A model generated the notes under the pieces. The model was not told where the DNA came from and ran no database searches. It saw only the letters and a list, made by a program, of their open reading frames with translations. Made by a program: the position numbers and the translations under genes. A stretch of 15,894 bases of DNA from an uncultured Eubacteriales bacterium (lineage in GTDB: Bacteria; Bacillota; Clostridia; Oscillospirales; Butyricicoccaceae). The stretch spans positions 1-15,894 of the forward strand of contig CAJKFC010000042.1 of the NCBI GenBank assembly GCA_905199135.1. Reading direction: 5' to 3'. Shown here piece after piece: positions 5,251-12,564 of this stretch; within the stretch, counting starts at the first letter, position 1, and the number at the start of each line of letters is the position of its first letter.

Positions 5251-7461
5251 ATGAAAATAGTACACATTTCGGGCGGCGGCGACAAGGGCGGCGCCAAAAC
5301 CCATATATTCACCCTTTGCTCAAAGCTGGCTGAGAAACACGACCTGACCCTTTTCAGCATGAGAGAGGGAGAATTCGCCGATGAGGCGAAAAAAATCGGC
5401 ATAAAGACCGAGGTTTTTTCCTCCTTTGCCCTTTTCGACATGGTAAAAGCCGCCTTGAGGATAAGAAAAATAAAGCCCGACGCCGTACACTGTCACGGCG
5501 CAAAGGCAAACCTCACAGGTATTGTTACAAAGCTCTTCTGCCCTAAAACACCCATTATAACGACGGTACACAGCGACTACCGCCTGGACTATATGCACTC
5601 CCCCGTGAAAAGGGCCACATTCGGCCTTTTGAACTCTGTGGCCCTGAGGTTTTTTGACTTTCATGTGGCGGTGTCCGACAATTTCAAGCGAATGCTCATC
5701 GAGAGAGGTTTTAAGGCCGACAGAATAATGACCATATACAACGGTCTCGATTTTTCGGTCAAAAAGCCCCGGTTTGACAGAGGGGAATATCTCCGATCTT
5801 TGGGTCTCGATTTTGACGGCAGCCAGTGCGTTTTGGGCATAGCCGCCCGTCTGACCCCCGTCAAGGACATTCCCACCCTTTTAAAGGCATTTTCCGCCGC
5901 CTACAAGCAGAATGAAAAGCTCCGCCTGCTCATCGGCGGCGACGGTGACAGCACCGAGGAGCTAAAAAAGATGTCAAAGGATCTCGGCATAGACAGCGCT
6001 GTATGCTTTTGCGGCTGGGTAAAAGACATAAACCGTTTCTTTGCCGCCTGCGACATTGATGTGCTGTGCTCCATCTCCGAGTCCTTCCCATATTCGATTT
6101 TAGAGGGCATAAGGGCCGACTGCGCCGTCATATCCTCCGATGTAGGCGGTGTCACCGACATGATAAAGTCGGGCGAAAACGGCTTTGTCTTCCGCTCGGG
6201 AGATGTGGACACCTTTGCCAAATACATTGTGGAGCTGTCCAAGGACAGACAGCTCATAACTGATTTTGCCCAAAGGCTCAAAGCCACCGCCGAAAGCCTC
6301 TATTCCTCGGAAAACATGGCAAAAAGGCAGGCCGAGATATATGAACAGGCCGTCATGCTCAAAAAACGAAAGGGCAGGCAGGGCGTGCTCATCTGCGGTG
6401 CCTACGGCATGGGCAACTCGGGCGACGAGGCCATACTCACCGCCATCATAGGCGACATGCGCTCCATCGACCCGCTGATGCCGATAACGGTCATGTCCCG
6501 AAGCCCCAAAAAAGCGGCGGTGACACATTTTACAAGGGCGGTCTCCACCTTTAATATCCCCGCCCTCATTCCCCAAATGCTCAAGCGAAAGCTGTTTATA
6601 AGCGGCGGCGGCACTCTTATACAGAATGTCACCAGCAACCGCTCTTTGGTTTTCTACCTTTTCGCCATAGTGCTGGCCAAGATTTTCGGTCAGAAGGTCA
6701 TGCTCTACGGCTGCGGCATAGGCAAGATAAAGGGCAGCTTCCCGAGAAAATTGGCGTCGGTCATCATCAACAACTGCGCCGATGTGATAACCGTCCGCGA
6801 CGACGGCTCAAAGGAGGAGCTTGACTCCCTGAAAATAACCAAAAAGAGCTACACCCTCACCGCCGACCCCGCCGTCCACCTCAAAAAGGCGGAAGAAGCC
6901 AGGACAGACAGGTTTATGGAGAGCCAGGGCCTCGACCCTTCGGGAAAATACATCTGCTTCTCCATAAGGGAGAGCGGCAAGTTCAAAAGTTACAGCGTCT
7001 ACTCCGACGCCGCAAAATACGCCTATGAGAAATACGGTCTGACCGCCGTCTTTCTGCCCATGAGAAAGCCCCACGACCAGGTGGTCTGCGTAAAGATAAC
7101 CGAGAAGATGGACACTCCCTATGTGATAGTGGACACCCCCGACGATGTCTCCCTCACCATAGGACTTTTGAGCAGAATGAAGCTTCTGTGCGCCGTCCGT
7201 CTCCACGCGCTGATATTCGCCTTCTGCGCCGGTACTCCCTTCGCCGCCGTGTCATACGACATAAAGGTGGAGAGTTTCGCCCGCCTTGTGGGTGTCAGCG
7301 ACATGTGCGTCTCTCTTTCGTCCCTCTCGTCCGACTGGCTCAAAGACAAGATCGACAGGGTGCTGACGGGAGAATCCCCCGATTTTTCCGCCATAAAGGC
7401 ACAGCTTCAGAAAAAGGAAAAGCTCAACCGCGACATGGCGAAAAAACTTTTGGAAAGCTGA
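5251..7461 (+). CDS. csaB: Bifunctional glycosyltransferase family 4 / polysaccharide pyruvyltransferase CsaB
   Basis: A 736-residue cytosolic fusion of two enzymes. Residues 1 to about 370 are a GT-B family 4 glycosyltransferase: glycine-rich donor-side loop SGGGDKGGAKTH near the N-terminus, HCHGAKANL, GIAARLTPVKDIPTLLKAF, and the E-x7-E pair Glu277/Glu285 in SESFPYSILEG. Residues about 378-736 form a complete CsaB-type domain: GAYGMGNSGDEAIL (383-396), SGGGTLIQ (451-458) and Arg650-Leu-His652 near the end, matching the conserved pyruvyltransferase RxH site. Its 359 residues equal a free-standing CsaB, so this is a full fusion. CsaB transfers pyruvate from phosphoenolpyruvate as a ketal onto wall polysaccharide, creating the ligand for SLH domains. 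I infer that the GT4 half adds or prepares the sugar that is pyruvylated. The start follows GGTGA at a suitable distance. Confidence 0.9.
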   Translation: MKIVHISGGGDKGGAKTHIFTLCSKLAEKHDLTLFSMREGEFADEAKKIGIKTEVFSSFALFDMVKAALRIRKIKPDAVHCHGAKANLTGIVTKLFCPKTPIITTVHSDYRLDYMHSPVKRATFGLLNSVALRFFDFHVAVSDNFKRMLIERGFKADRIMTIYNGLDFSVKKPRFDRGEYLRSLGLDFDGSQCVLGIAARLTPVKDIPTLLKAFSAAYKQNEKLRLLIGGDGDSTEELKKMSKDLGIDSAVCFCGWVKDINRFFAACDIDVLCSISESFPYSILEGIRADCAVISSDVGGVTDMIKSGENGFVFRSGDVDTFAKYIVELSKDRQLITDFAQRLKATAESLYSSENMAKRQAEIYEQAVMLKKRKGRQGVLICGAYGMGNSGDEAILTAIIGDMRSIDPLMPITVMSRSPKKAAVTHFTRAVSTFNIPALIPQMLKRKLFISGGGTLIQNVTSNRSLVFYLFAIVLAKIFGQKVMLYGCGIGKIKGSFPRKLASVIINNCADVITVRDDGSKEELDSLKITKKSYTLTADPAVHLKKAEEARTDRFMESQGLDPSGKYICFSIRESGKFKSYSVYSDAAKYAYEKYGLTAVFLPMRKPHDQVVCVKITEKMDTPYVIVDTPDDVSLTIGLLSRMKLLCAVRLHALIFAFCAGTPFAAVSYDIKVESFARLVGVSDMCVSLSSLSSDWLKDKIDRVLTGESPDFSAIKAQLQKKEKLNRDMAKKLLES

Positions 7462-7473
7462 GCGGAGGAAGAT

Positions 7474-8091
7474 ATGTTAGGCAGCAAGGGTTTTGATCTG
7501 TGGGCCGACGGCTACGACAAAAGCGTCAGTCTGTCCGATAAGCAGGGTACATATCCCTTTGCGGGATATAAGGAGATACTGGGCGAGATATACAGCGCCG
7601 TCTTGTCCTCTCACTCAGGCACGGTGCTGGACATAGGTCTCGGCACAGGGGTTCTGTCCTCAAAGCTCTATGAACAGGGACTTTCGGTTTTCGGACAGGA
7701 TTTCTCCCCGAAAATGCTGGCCGCGGCGGCGGAAAAGATGCCGAAAGCCGAGCTTTTCTGCAAGGATTTTTCAGAGGGCGTCGACGAACGCCTGACGGTG
7801 AGGAAATACGGCGCCATAGTCGCCACCTATTCTCTCCACCATCTGACCGACACGGAAAAAGTCAGCTTTATAAAGCAGCTTGTCTCCCTGCTTCAAGAGG
7901 GCGGCTGCCTTTATATAGGCGATGTGGCCTTTGAAAACCGCGCTCTTCTGGAAAAATGCCGCCAAGAGGCGAAAGACAGCTGGGACAGCGACGAATACTA
8001 TTTTGTGTTCGACGAGATCAGAGAGTTTTTCCCCGATATGAAGTTCAAAAGCTTTTCCCACTGCGCAGGTATCCTGTATCTTGAAAAATAA
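7474..8091 (+). CDS. Class I SAM-dependent methyltransferase, YrrT-like
   Basis: A 205-residue soluble methyltransferase with a Rossmann core. Motif I is VLDIGLGTG (51-59), the acidic end of strand 2 is in VFGQDFSPKMLAAA, and SLHHLTDTEKVSFIKQLVSLLQEGG is the post-core segment. The N-terminus FDLWADGYDKSV and the SLHHLTD block closely resemble Bacillus subtilis YrrT, an uncharacterised methyltransferase next to methionine-to-cysteine recycling genes, but none of those neighbours is present. GGAGGAA sits 5 nt before ATG. The gene starts 12 nt after the GT4/CsaB stop, so the two are almost certainly co-transcribed. The substrate is unknown; methylation of a glycan or lipid precursor is possible from context only. 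Confidence 0.85.
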   Translation: MLGSKGFDLWADGYDKSVSLSDKQGTYPFAGYKEILGEIYSAVLSSHSGTVLDIGLGTGVLSSKLYEQGLSVFGQDFSPKMLAAAAEKMPKAELFCKDFSEGVDERLTVRKYGAIVATYSLHHLTDTEKVSFIKQLVSLLQEGGCLYIGDVAFENRALLEKCRQEAKDSWDSDEYYFVFDEIREFFPDMKFKSFSHCAGILYLEK

Positions 8092-8147
8092 CGCTTATAT
8101 GACGAAACGCGTCTATAAAATATATAAAAATATTTGGAGGTAACACC

Positions 8148-8447
8148 ATGAAAAAACTGCCCGAAGTCATCTATATCCGCTCCCACGCCGTCTCTGTAAA
8201 GCAGGCTCTTCTGATGCTCGCAGCATTTTTGGGAGGTCTTGTCCTCGGCATGCTCATCTCTCCCAAAAAGGGCAAAAAAGAGGAATCCGTCATTGAGATA
8301 GAGGAAAAAGAGGGAGAAAACGACCTCGATGTCCCTGTTTTTCTCGACAATCAGATACCCGAGAAAGCCTCGGGCAATTTCGGACACCCCACAGGCGCAA
8401 AAAACAAAGTACCCCTTGAGAAAAAAATAGTTTACAGATTCAAATAA
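8148..8447 (+). CDS. Small single-pass membrane protein of unknown function, 99 residues
   Basis: Not recognised as a named family. A basic, short cytoplasmic-looking head (residues 1-18) is followed by one clear membrane span, about 19-37 (ALLMLAAFLGGLVLGMLI). A lysine cluster PKKGKKEE comes next, then a strongly acidic stretch (EIEEKEGENDLD), and a polar tail ending KKIVYRFK. The span followed by SPKKGKK is reminiscent of YtxH-like proteins. TTTGGAGGT lies 7 nt before the ATG, a strong ribosome site. It begins 56 nt after the methyltransferase gene with no terminator between and is followed by one, so it closes the CsaB transcription unit. Confidence 0.75.
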   Translation: MKKLPEVIYIRSHAVSVKQALLMLAAFLGGLVLGMLISPKKGKKEESVIEIEEKEGENDLDVPVFLDNQIPEKASGNFGHPTGAKNKVPLEKKIVYRFK

Positions 8448-8454
8448 AAAAATA

Positions 8455-8481
8455 AAAAAGCAGAGCTTTCTCTGCCTTTTT
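8455..8481 (+). terminator. Intrinsic terminator after the 99-residue protein gene
   Basis: GCAGAG (8460-8465) and CTCTGC (8470-8475) pair around CTTT, preceded by an A-run and followed by CTTTTT. It ends the transcription unit that starts at the CsaB fusion. The MATE start codon lies only 16 nt further on. Confidence 0.82.
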
Positions 8482-8496
8482 GCATGTGAGGACGAC

Positions 8497-9855
8497 ATGA
8501 GAAATATTTTTGTATCTCCCAAAGCCCCCTTTGACGACATAAGAGAGAGGGAAAAGAGCCTTTTTCCCTCTATTTTGGTGGAGCAGGCCAGCTCCACCTT
8601 TTTGGGCATAGCCAACACCATAGTGGTGGGACTGGTGTCTACGGCGGCCCTTGCAGGGGTAGGACAAATAAACATGCTCAACACCGTGGTCTTTATGACC
8701 TTTAACTCCCTGTCCCAGGGCGGCGCCGTCATAGTGGCTCAAAGCGTCGGCGCAGGCGACAGAAAACGCACCGAAAGGAGCTTTGAGCAGGCTCTGGTGT
8801 CGGGCACATTTATAAGTCTTATCGTCATGCTGCTGCTCATTCTCTTCAAAACTCCGCTGCTCACGGGCCTTTACGGCCAGGTGGAGCCCGATGTCATGGC
8901 CGCCAGCGTGGAGTATTTTTCCACAACGGTATTCGCAACTCCCCTTTGGTTCATATACTACCAGATATCGGGCGGCATGAGGTCGACGGGAGATACCAAG
9001 ACCCCTATGAGGGCGACGATAGTGATGAATGTGGTAAACCTCGCCGTCAGCCTTTTCTTCGTAGTGTTTATGAATGGCTCGGCCTTTCATGTGGGGCTGT
9101 CTCTCGTGCTGTCCCTTCTGGCGGGCAACGCCGTCTGCATAAGGCAGCTCATGTCCCCCTCATATCACCTTTCTCTCCCCGATATTTTTCATTTCAAGCC
9201 GGATTTTGAGCTTATAAGGCTCTGTTTTTCGGTGGGAATCCCCGTGGCTTTGGAAAATCTCATGTTCCACGGCGGCAGGCTCATAGTCCAGGTCTTTGTC
9301 TCGGCCATGGGCACCGCCGCAATCTCGGGCTACAATGTGGCCAACTCCCTGTGTCAGATATGCCAGCTGCCCCTTATGGCGGCCAATGTCCTCATAGTGA
9401 CCCTCGTAGGTCAGAGGGCGGGCGCAGGCGGAAAGGACGCCGTATACAAAACCCTCTCCTATCTCCAGAGCAAGACCTTCACATGGTCCCTCTATGTGGG
9501 GCTTGTCTGCATGACCCTCACCTATCCCATGGCATACATATTCAGCCGCGACCGCGAGGTCGTGTTCATCGCATGGGGTCTCATGGTGATATACGGCGTG
9601 TTCATGCCCTTTTTCTCCCCCTCTTTCAACACCCCCCAGGGCTTCAGAGGTGCGAGAGACACAAAGTACTGCCTAATCATAGGCACCGCCTCCATGTGGG
9701 TGGTAAGGGTGCTGGGCTCCTATCTTCTGGGCGTAGCCCTGCCCTTCGGCGTCTACGGAATATACCTCGCCATGTGTCTCGACTGGGTTGTCCGCGCCGC
9801 CTTTTACATGGCCCGCTTCAAAGGCCGTAAATGGCTGAAACTGGTGAGCGATTAG
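8497..9855 (+). CDS. MATE family multidrug/metabolite efflux transporter
   Basis: A 452-residue polytopic inner-membrane antiporter of the MatE superfamily, the usual length with about 12 hydrophobic spans in two similar halves. Diagnostic segments are ILVEQASSTFLGIANTIVVGLVS at the first span, SQGGAVIVAQSVGAGDRKR after span 2, YYQISGGMRSTGDTKTPM in the first half, and their second-half counterparts AANVLIVTLVGQRAGAG and QGFRGARDTKY. Such pumps expel organic cations or metabolites using a Na+ or H+ gradient; the substrate cannot be predicted. GAGG lies 5 nt before the ATG. The upstream terminator leaves almost no room for a promoter, so expression may depend on read-through. It is clearly different in sequence from the second MATE gene at 12565-13899. 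Confidence 0.93.
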   Translation: MRNIFVSPKAPFDDIREREKSLFPSILVEQASSTFLGIANTIVVGLVSTAALAGVGQINMLNTVVFMTFNSLSQGGAVIVAQSVGAGDRKRTERSFEQALVSGTFISLIVMLLLILFKTPLLTGLYGQVEPDVMAASVEYFSTTVFATPLWFIYYQISGGMRSTGDTKTPMRATIVMNVVNLAVSLFFVVFMNGSAFHVGLSLVLSLLAGNAVCIRQLMSPSYHLSLPDIFHFKPDFELIRLCFSVGIPVALENLMFHGGRLIVQVFVSAMGTAAISGYNVANSLCQICQLPLMAANVLIVTLVGQRAGAGGKDAVYKTLSYLQSKTFTWSLYVGLVCMTLTYPMAYIFSRDREVVFIAWGLMVIYGVFMPFFSPSFNTPQGFRGARDTKYCLIIGTASMWVVRVLGSYLLGVALPFGVYGIYLAMCLDWVVRAAFYMARFKGRKWLKLVSD

Positions 9856-9921
9856 CGGAAAACTTCGCAGAAAAAACAATACATCTTATGAGGGATAAAA
9901 TTGCACCCTTAATAAAACATA

Positions 9922-9929
9922 AGAGAGGA
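9922..9929 (+). promoter_or_regulatory. Ribosome binding site that sets the GTPase start
   Basis: AGAGAGGA ends 6 nt before the ATG at 9936. Upstream in-frame ATGs at 9831 (inside the MATE gene) and 9888 have no comparable site, and the P-loop begins normally only 9 residues after the 9936 start. Confidence 0.7.
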
Positions 9930-9935
9930 AATTTT

Positions 9936-11096
9936 ATGAAAAAAGGAAATGTATTGCTTATCGGAAATTCAGGCGTAGGAAAATCTACACTAATAAATGC
10001 CGTTCTCGGCGAAGATCGTGCCTTTACAAACTTCGGCAGTACCGGCACAACTAAGGAACTTGCCATTTATGAAAATGAGCAAATCCCTTTCAGGCTTATA
10101 GACACAGTGGGGTTTGAGCCATCATTTTTTAAAGAGCTTTCTGCCATAAGATCGGTGCAAAAATGGTCTAAAGAATGTGCAAAAGATGGAAAGGAAGATA
10201 ATCAGATAAATGTTATATGGTTTTGCGTAGACGGAACTTCTTCAAAGCTTTTCCCTAAAACCATTGACAATTTAATCAGGGCTACAAAAATATGGCCTTC
10301 TGTTCCCATAGTGACAGTTATCACAAAATCATTTTCTATCCCTGACAGAGACAAAAATGTCAAAATGATTCAGGAAGCTTTCTATAAAAACAAGAAAGAC
10401 AGAAATTTCAAGGAAATAGTACCTGTGGTTGCCTCCATATTTGTGGTCAGTGACACCGCCTATGCTCCGCCATACGGAATAGCAGAACTTATCGATATAA
10501 CTAACAAATGGCTTCCCGAGGGTATCAAAGCAGGTGAAAAGGATTTAAATAATTTCAAGCTTTCGCGAAAAAAATCCTTTGCTCACAGTATAGTAGCCGC
10601 CTCTACTGTCACCGCTGCTGTCGTAGGCGCTGTTCCCATTCCCATACCGGACTCAACCATACTTGTTCCTACCGAATTGGCTCTCCTCAAATCGCTTTCT
10701 TTAATATACGGAATAAAGCAAAATGACGCCTCCAAAGACATGCTCAACAAAATAGTCGATGTCGGAGCCGTAAGCTTGGCTGCCAAAGCTGCTCTGTCGG
10801 CATTAAAAGCAATTCCCGGCATAAATCTCGGAGTATCGGTCTTGAACAGTATCGTGGCGGGAAGTATAGTGGCTGCTTTAGGTGAAGGTTCCATCTACAT
10901 ATTTGAGCAAATTTATTTAGGAAACAAAAGCGTAAACGACATAGATTGGATTACACAAATACTGCAGTCAAAACTCACCAATCAATTTCTCGATAAAATT
11001 TCTCAGATTCCCACTAAATTATCCCAAAATCACGATTCAAAGGCAATCGCAAAAATTATAATAGACCTATTTATTTCAGATGACCGCAATAAATAA
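9936..11096 (+). CDS. P-loop GTPase with C-terminal DUF697-like domain
   Basis: A 386-residue TRAFAC-class (Era/YfjP-like) GTPase. G1 is GNSGVGKST (10-18), a threonine pair at 38-39 can serve as G2, G3 is DTVG (56-59) and the G4 position reads TKSF (130-133) instead of the usual N/TKxD, so the guanine-specificity aspartate appears to be missing. From about 214 an Ala/Val-rich tail carries AAVVGAVPIPIPDSTILVPTELALLKSLSLIYGI, the pattern of DUF697 (YcjF-type) domains thought to associate with membranes. The gene is visibly A+T-richer than its neighbours: positions 10201-10260 contain 20 G+C of 60, against 36 of 60 at 9121-9180 in the MATE gene. It sits alone between MATE and a bidirectional terminator, suggesting horizontal gain. 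Function unknown. Confidence 0.85.
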   Translation: MKKGNVLLIGNSGVGKSTLINAVLGEDRAFTNFGSTGTTKELAIYENEQIPFRLIDTVGFEPSFFKELSAIRSVQKWSKECAKDGKEDNQINVIWFCVDGTSSKLFPKTIDNLIRATKIWPSVPIVTVITKSFSIPDRDKNVKMIQEAFYKNKKDRNFKEIVPVVASIFVVSDTAYAPPYGIAELIDITNKWLPEGIKAGEKDLNNFKLSRKKSFAHSIVAASTVTAAVVGAVPIPIPDSTILVPTELALLKSLSLIYGIKQNDASKDMLNKIVDVGAVSLAAKAALSALKAIPGINLGVSVLNSIVAGSIVAALGEGSIYIFEQIYLGNKSVNDIDWITQILQSKLTNQFLDKISQIPTKLSQNHDSKAIAKIIIDLFISDDRNK

Positions 11097-11097
11097 T

Positions 11098-11123
11098 AAA
11101 AAGCCTCCCTCGGGAGGCTTTTT
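11098..11123. terminator. Bidirectional terminator between GTPase and aldo/keto reductase genes
   Basis: AAAAAGCCTCCC and GGGAGGCTTTTT are exact reverse complements around a tight CTCG-type loop. A-run and T-run flanks make it work on both strands, stopping the rightward GTPase transcript and the leftward reductase transcript. Confidence 0.88.
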
Positions 11124-11140
11124 ATTTGTTTCACGGAAAG

Positions 11141-12229
11141 TTATTTTTCAAATACCGCCGACACCTTTTTGAGCCAGTCGGTTATGGGTATCTGCTGGGG
11201 GCAGTTTCTCTCGCAGGCTCTGCACTTTATGCAGTCCGACGGCTTTCCGTTTTTCTCGGCAGCCGCGGCGAATACCGGTTCCATCTTCCAGCCCTCCTTG
11301 GGGAATCGGCTGCACCCGTTGTAAATGCGGAAATATTCCGGTATGGCGATGTTTTTAGGACAGTTTTTCACGCAGTAGCGGCAGGCTGTGCAGGGTATGG
11401 CGGTGTCTGCGGCTATTACGGCGGCCGCCTTTTTCAAAAGCTCACATTCCTCTTTTGTCACGGGCTCCGTGTCTCTCATGTTGTCCCTCAGCTGCTCCAT
11501 GGTGTTCATTCCGCTGAGCACCGTCTCCACCTTGTCGAGTGACTGGGCAAAACGAATTGCCCACGAGGCAAGGCTGTTGTGGGGAGCCTTTTCACGGAGC
11601 ATTTCGGCGGCTTTCGGCGGCAGATCGGCCAGCGTTCCGCCCTTGACAGGCTCCATGACCACCACGGTTTTACCGAAACGGGCGGCGATGTCATAGCATT
11701 TTTTTGCCTCCATGGCGGGGTCTTCCCAGTCGAGATAGTTTATCTGAAGCTGAACTATATCCACCTCGGGATGAGCCGACAAAATCTCCTCCAGCATTGC
11801 GGCGTCGCCGTAGTAGGAAAATCCGCTTTTCCCTATCTTTCCCTGTTTTTTCAGCTTTTCAAGGTAGCCGAACTCGTCAAACCTCTCGGCGACGGCGTAA
11901 TTTTCCCTGTTGAGCCAGTGCAGAAGATAGACATCGAAAAAGTCCACTCCGCAGCGCTCGCACTGCTCTTTGAAATACCTGTCCTCAAGGCAGGTCACCT
12001 TCCACGAGGGCATCTTGTCGGCGAGCCTGAACGACGATCTGGGGTGTCTCTCTACCACAGCCTTTTTTACGGCCTGTTCGCTCTTTCCGTCAAGATATGT
12101 ATAGGCGGTGTCGAAATATGTGCCGCCGCCTGCGATAAACTCGTCCACCATGCTCTCAATCAGCGGCCACTGGGGCTCGGCGTTTTCATCAAGGGGCAGT
12201 CTCAAAAATCCAAAGCCAAGCTTGTTCAT
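11141..12229 (-). CDS. Aldo/keto reductase with C-terminal 4Fe-4S ferredoxin domain
   Basis: A 362-residue oxidoreductase. Residues 1 to about 265 are an aldo/keto reductase barrel with the catalytic tetrad intact: Asp40 and Tyr45 in FDTAYTY, Lys72 in ADKMP and His104 in LLHW. The C-terminal 95 residues carry two four-cysteine motifs, Cys280/283/286/290 (CTACRYCVKNCP) and Cys333/336/339/343 (CIKCRACERNCP), expected to hold two [4Fe-4S] clusters. This is the COG1453-type architecture common in anaerobes, where electrons from a reduced carrier probably reach the barrel. The physiological substrate is unknown. AAAGGAGA precedes the ATG at proper spacing. It is a single-gene unit with its own promoter and a shared bidirectional terminator. 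Confidence 0.93.
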   Translation of the reverse strand: MNKLGFGFLRLPLDENAEPQWPLIESMVDEFIAGGGTYFDTAYTYLDGKSEQAVKKAVVERHPRSSFRLADKMPSWKVTCLEDRYFKEQCERCGVDFFDVYLLHWLNRENYAVAERFDEFGYLEKLKKQGKIGKSGFSYYGDAAMLEEILSAHPEVDIVQLQINYLDWEDPAMEAKKCYDIAARFGKTVVVMEPVKGGTLADLPPKAAEMLREKAPHNSLASWAIRFAQSLDKVETVLSGMNTMEQLRDNMRDTEPVTKEECELLKKAAAVIAADTAIPCTACRYCVKNCPKNIAIPEYFRIYNGCSRFPKEGWKMEPVFAAAAEKNGKPSDCIKCRACERNCPQQIPITDWLKKVSAVFEK

Positions 12230-12277
12230 GTTTTCTCTCCTTTTCAGTAAAGCCGTCGGCAGTTTTTCTCTGTTTAC

Positions 12278-12307
12278 AGTATAGCGCTAATATTCAGCTA
12301 TGTCTAA
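12278..12307 (-). promoter_or_regulatory. Likely promoter of the aldo/keto reductase gene
   Basis: On the minus strand, TTAGAC (12302-12307) and TATACT (12278-12283) are 18 bp apart; the symmetric TAGCGCTA lies at the inner edge of the -10. A short dyad, ATTACC-GCA-GGTAAT (12330-12344), lies just upstream and could be an operator, but it is too short to be sure. Confidence 0.45.
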
Positions 12308-12347
12308 TACTTATATTCTATACTTTGGCATTACCGCAGGTAATACT

Positions 12348-12376
12348 AAAAAAGCCTCCCGAGGGAGGTTTTTTTT
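12348..12376 (-). terminator. Terminator of the MATE / ribbon-helix-helix operon
   Basis: CCTCCC (12355-12360) and GGGAGG (12363-12368) pair around GA with A- and T-runs on both sides. Read on the minus strand, the regulator's TAA stop lies in the A-rich 5' flank and the hairpin is followed by six T. The core is nearly the same as the terminator at 11098-11123. Confidence 0.85.
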
Positions 12377-12560
12377 ATTTATCGCTGTCCTGATTTTCTA
12401 TCGGGCCGTTCTGCTCCTCAAACTCGCGGATACATCTGCGTATGAGCCACAGTATCTGACCGTTTGCAGACCTGCCCTCGTATTTCGCTATGTAGTGGAG
12501 CTTTCTGTGAAGCTCGGGGTCGACCTCGATGCCCAGATGCTTGTTGTTTTTGTTTCTCAT
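12375..12560 (-). CDS. Ribbon-helix-helix (Arc-like) DNA-binding protein
   Basis: A 61-residue protein with the Arc/MetJ-type fold pattern: a beta strand (HLGIEVDPELH, about 8-18), helix 1 (LHRKLHYIAKYEGRS) and helix 2 (NGQILWLIRRCIREFEEQNG), then a short polar tail. Such proteins bind DNA as dimers, with the strand in the major groove. The ATG lies 4 nt after the stop of the MATE gene on the same strand, with no clear Shine-Dalgarno of its own, so translation is probably coupled. A role as regulator of its own operon is inferred from this position. The terminator overlaps its stop codon. Confidence 0.8.
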   Translation of the reverse strand: MRNKNNKHLGIEVDPELHRKLHYIAKYEGRSANGQILWLIRRCIREFEEQNGPIENQDSDK

Positions 12561-12564
12561 ATCA

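Noticed and set aside
8092..8147. Separate promoter for the 99-residue protein gene
   Set aside because: TATAAA at 8114-8119 lacks a -35 at acceptable spacing; the only TTGAAA is too far upstream at 8081.
9831..9935. N-terminal extension of the GTPase from the ATG at 9831 or 9888
   Set aside because: The extension overlaps the MATE gene, has no ribosome site, and adds nothing expected before a P-loop. AGAGAGGA before 9936 decides the start.
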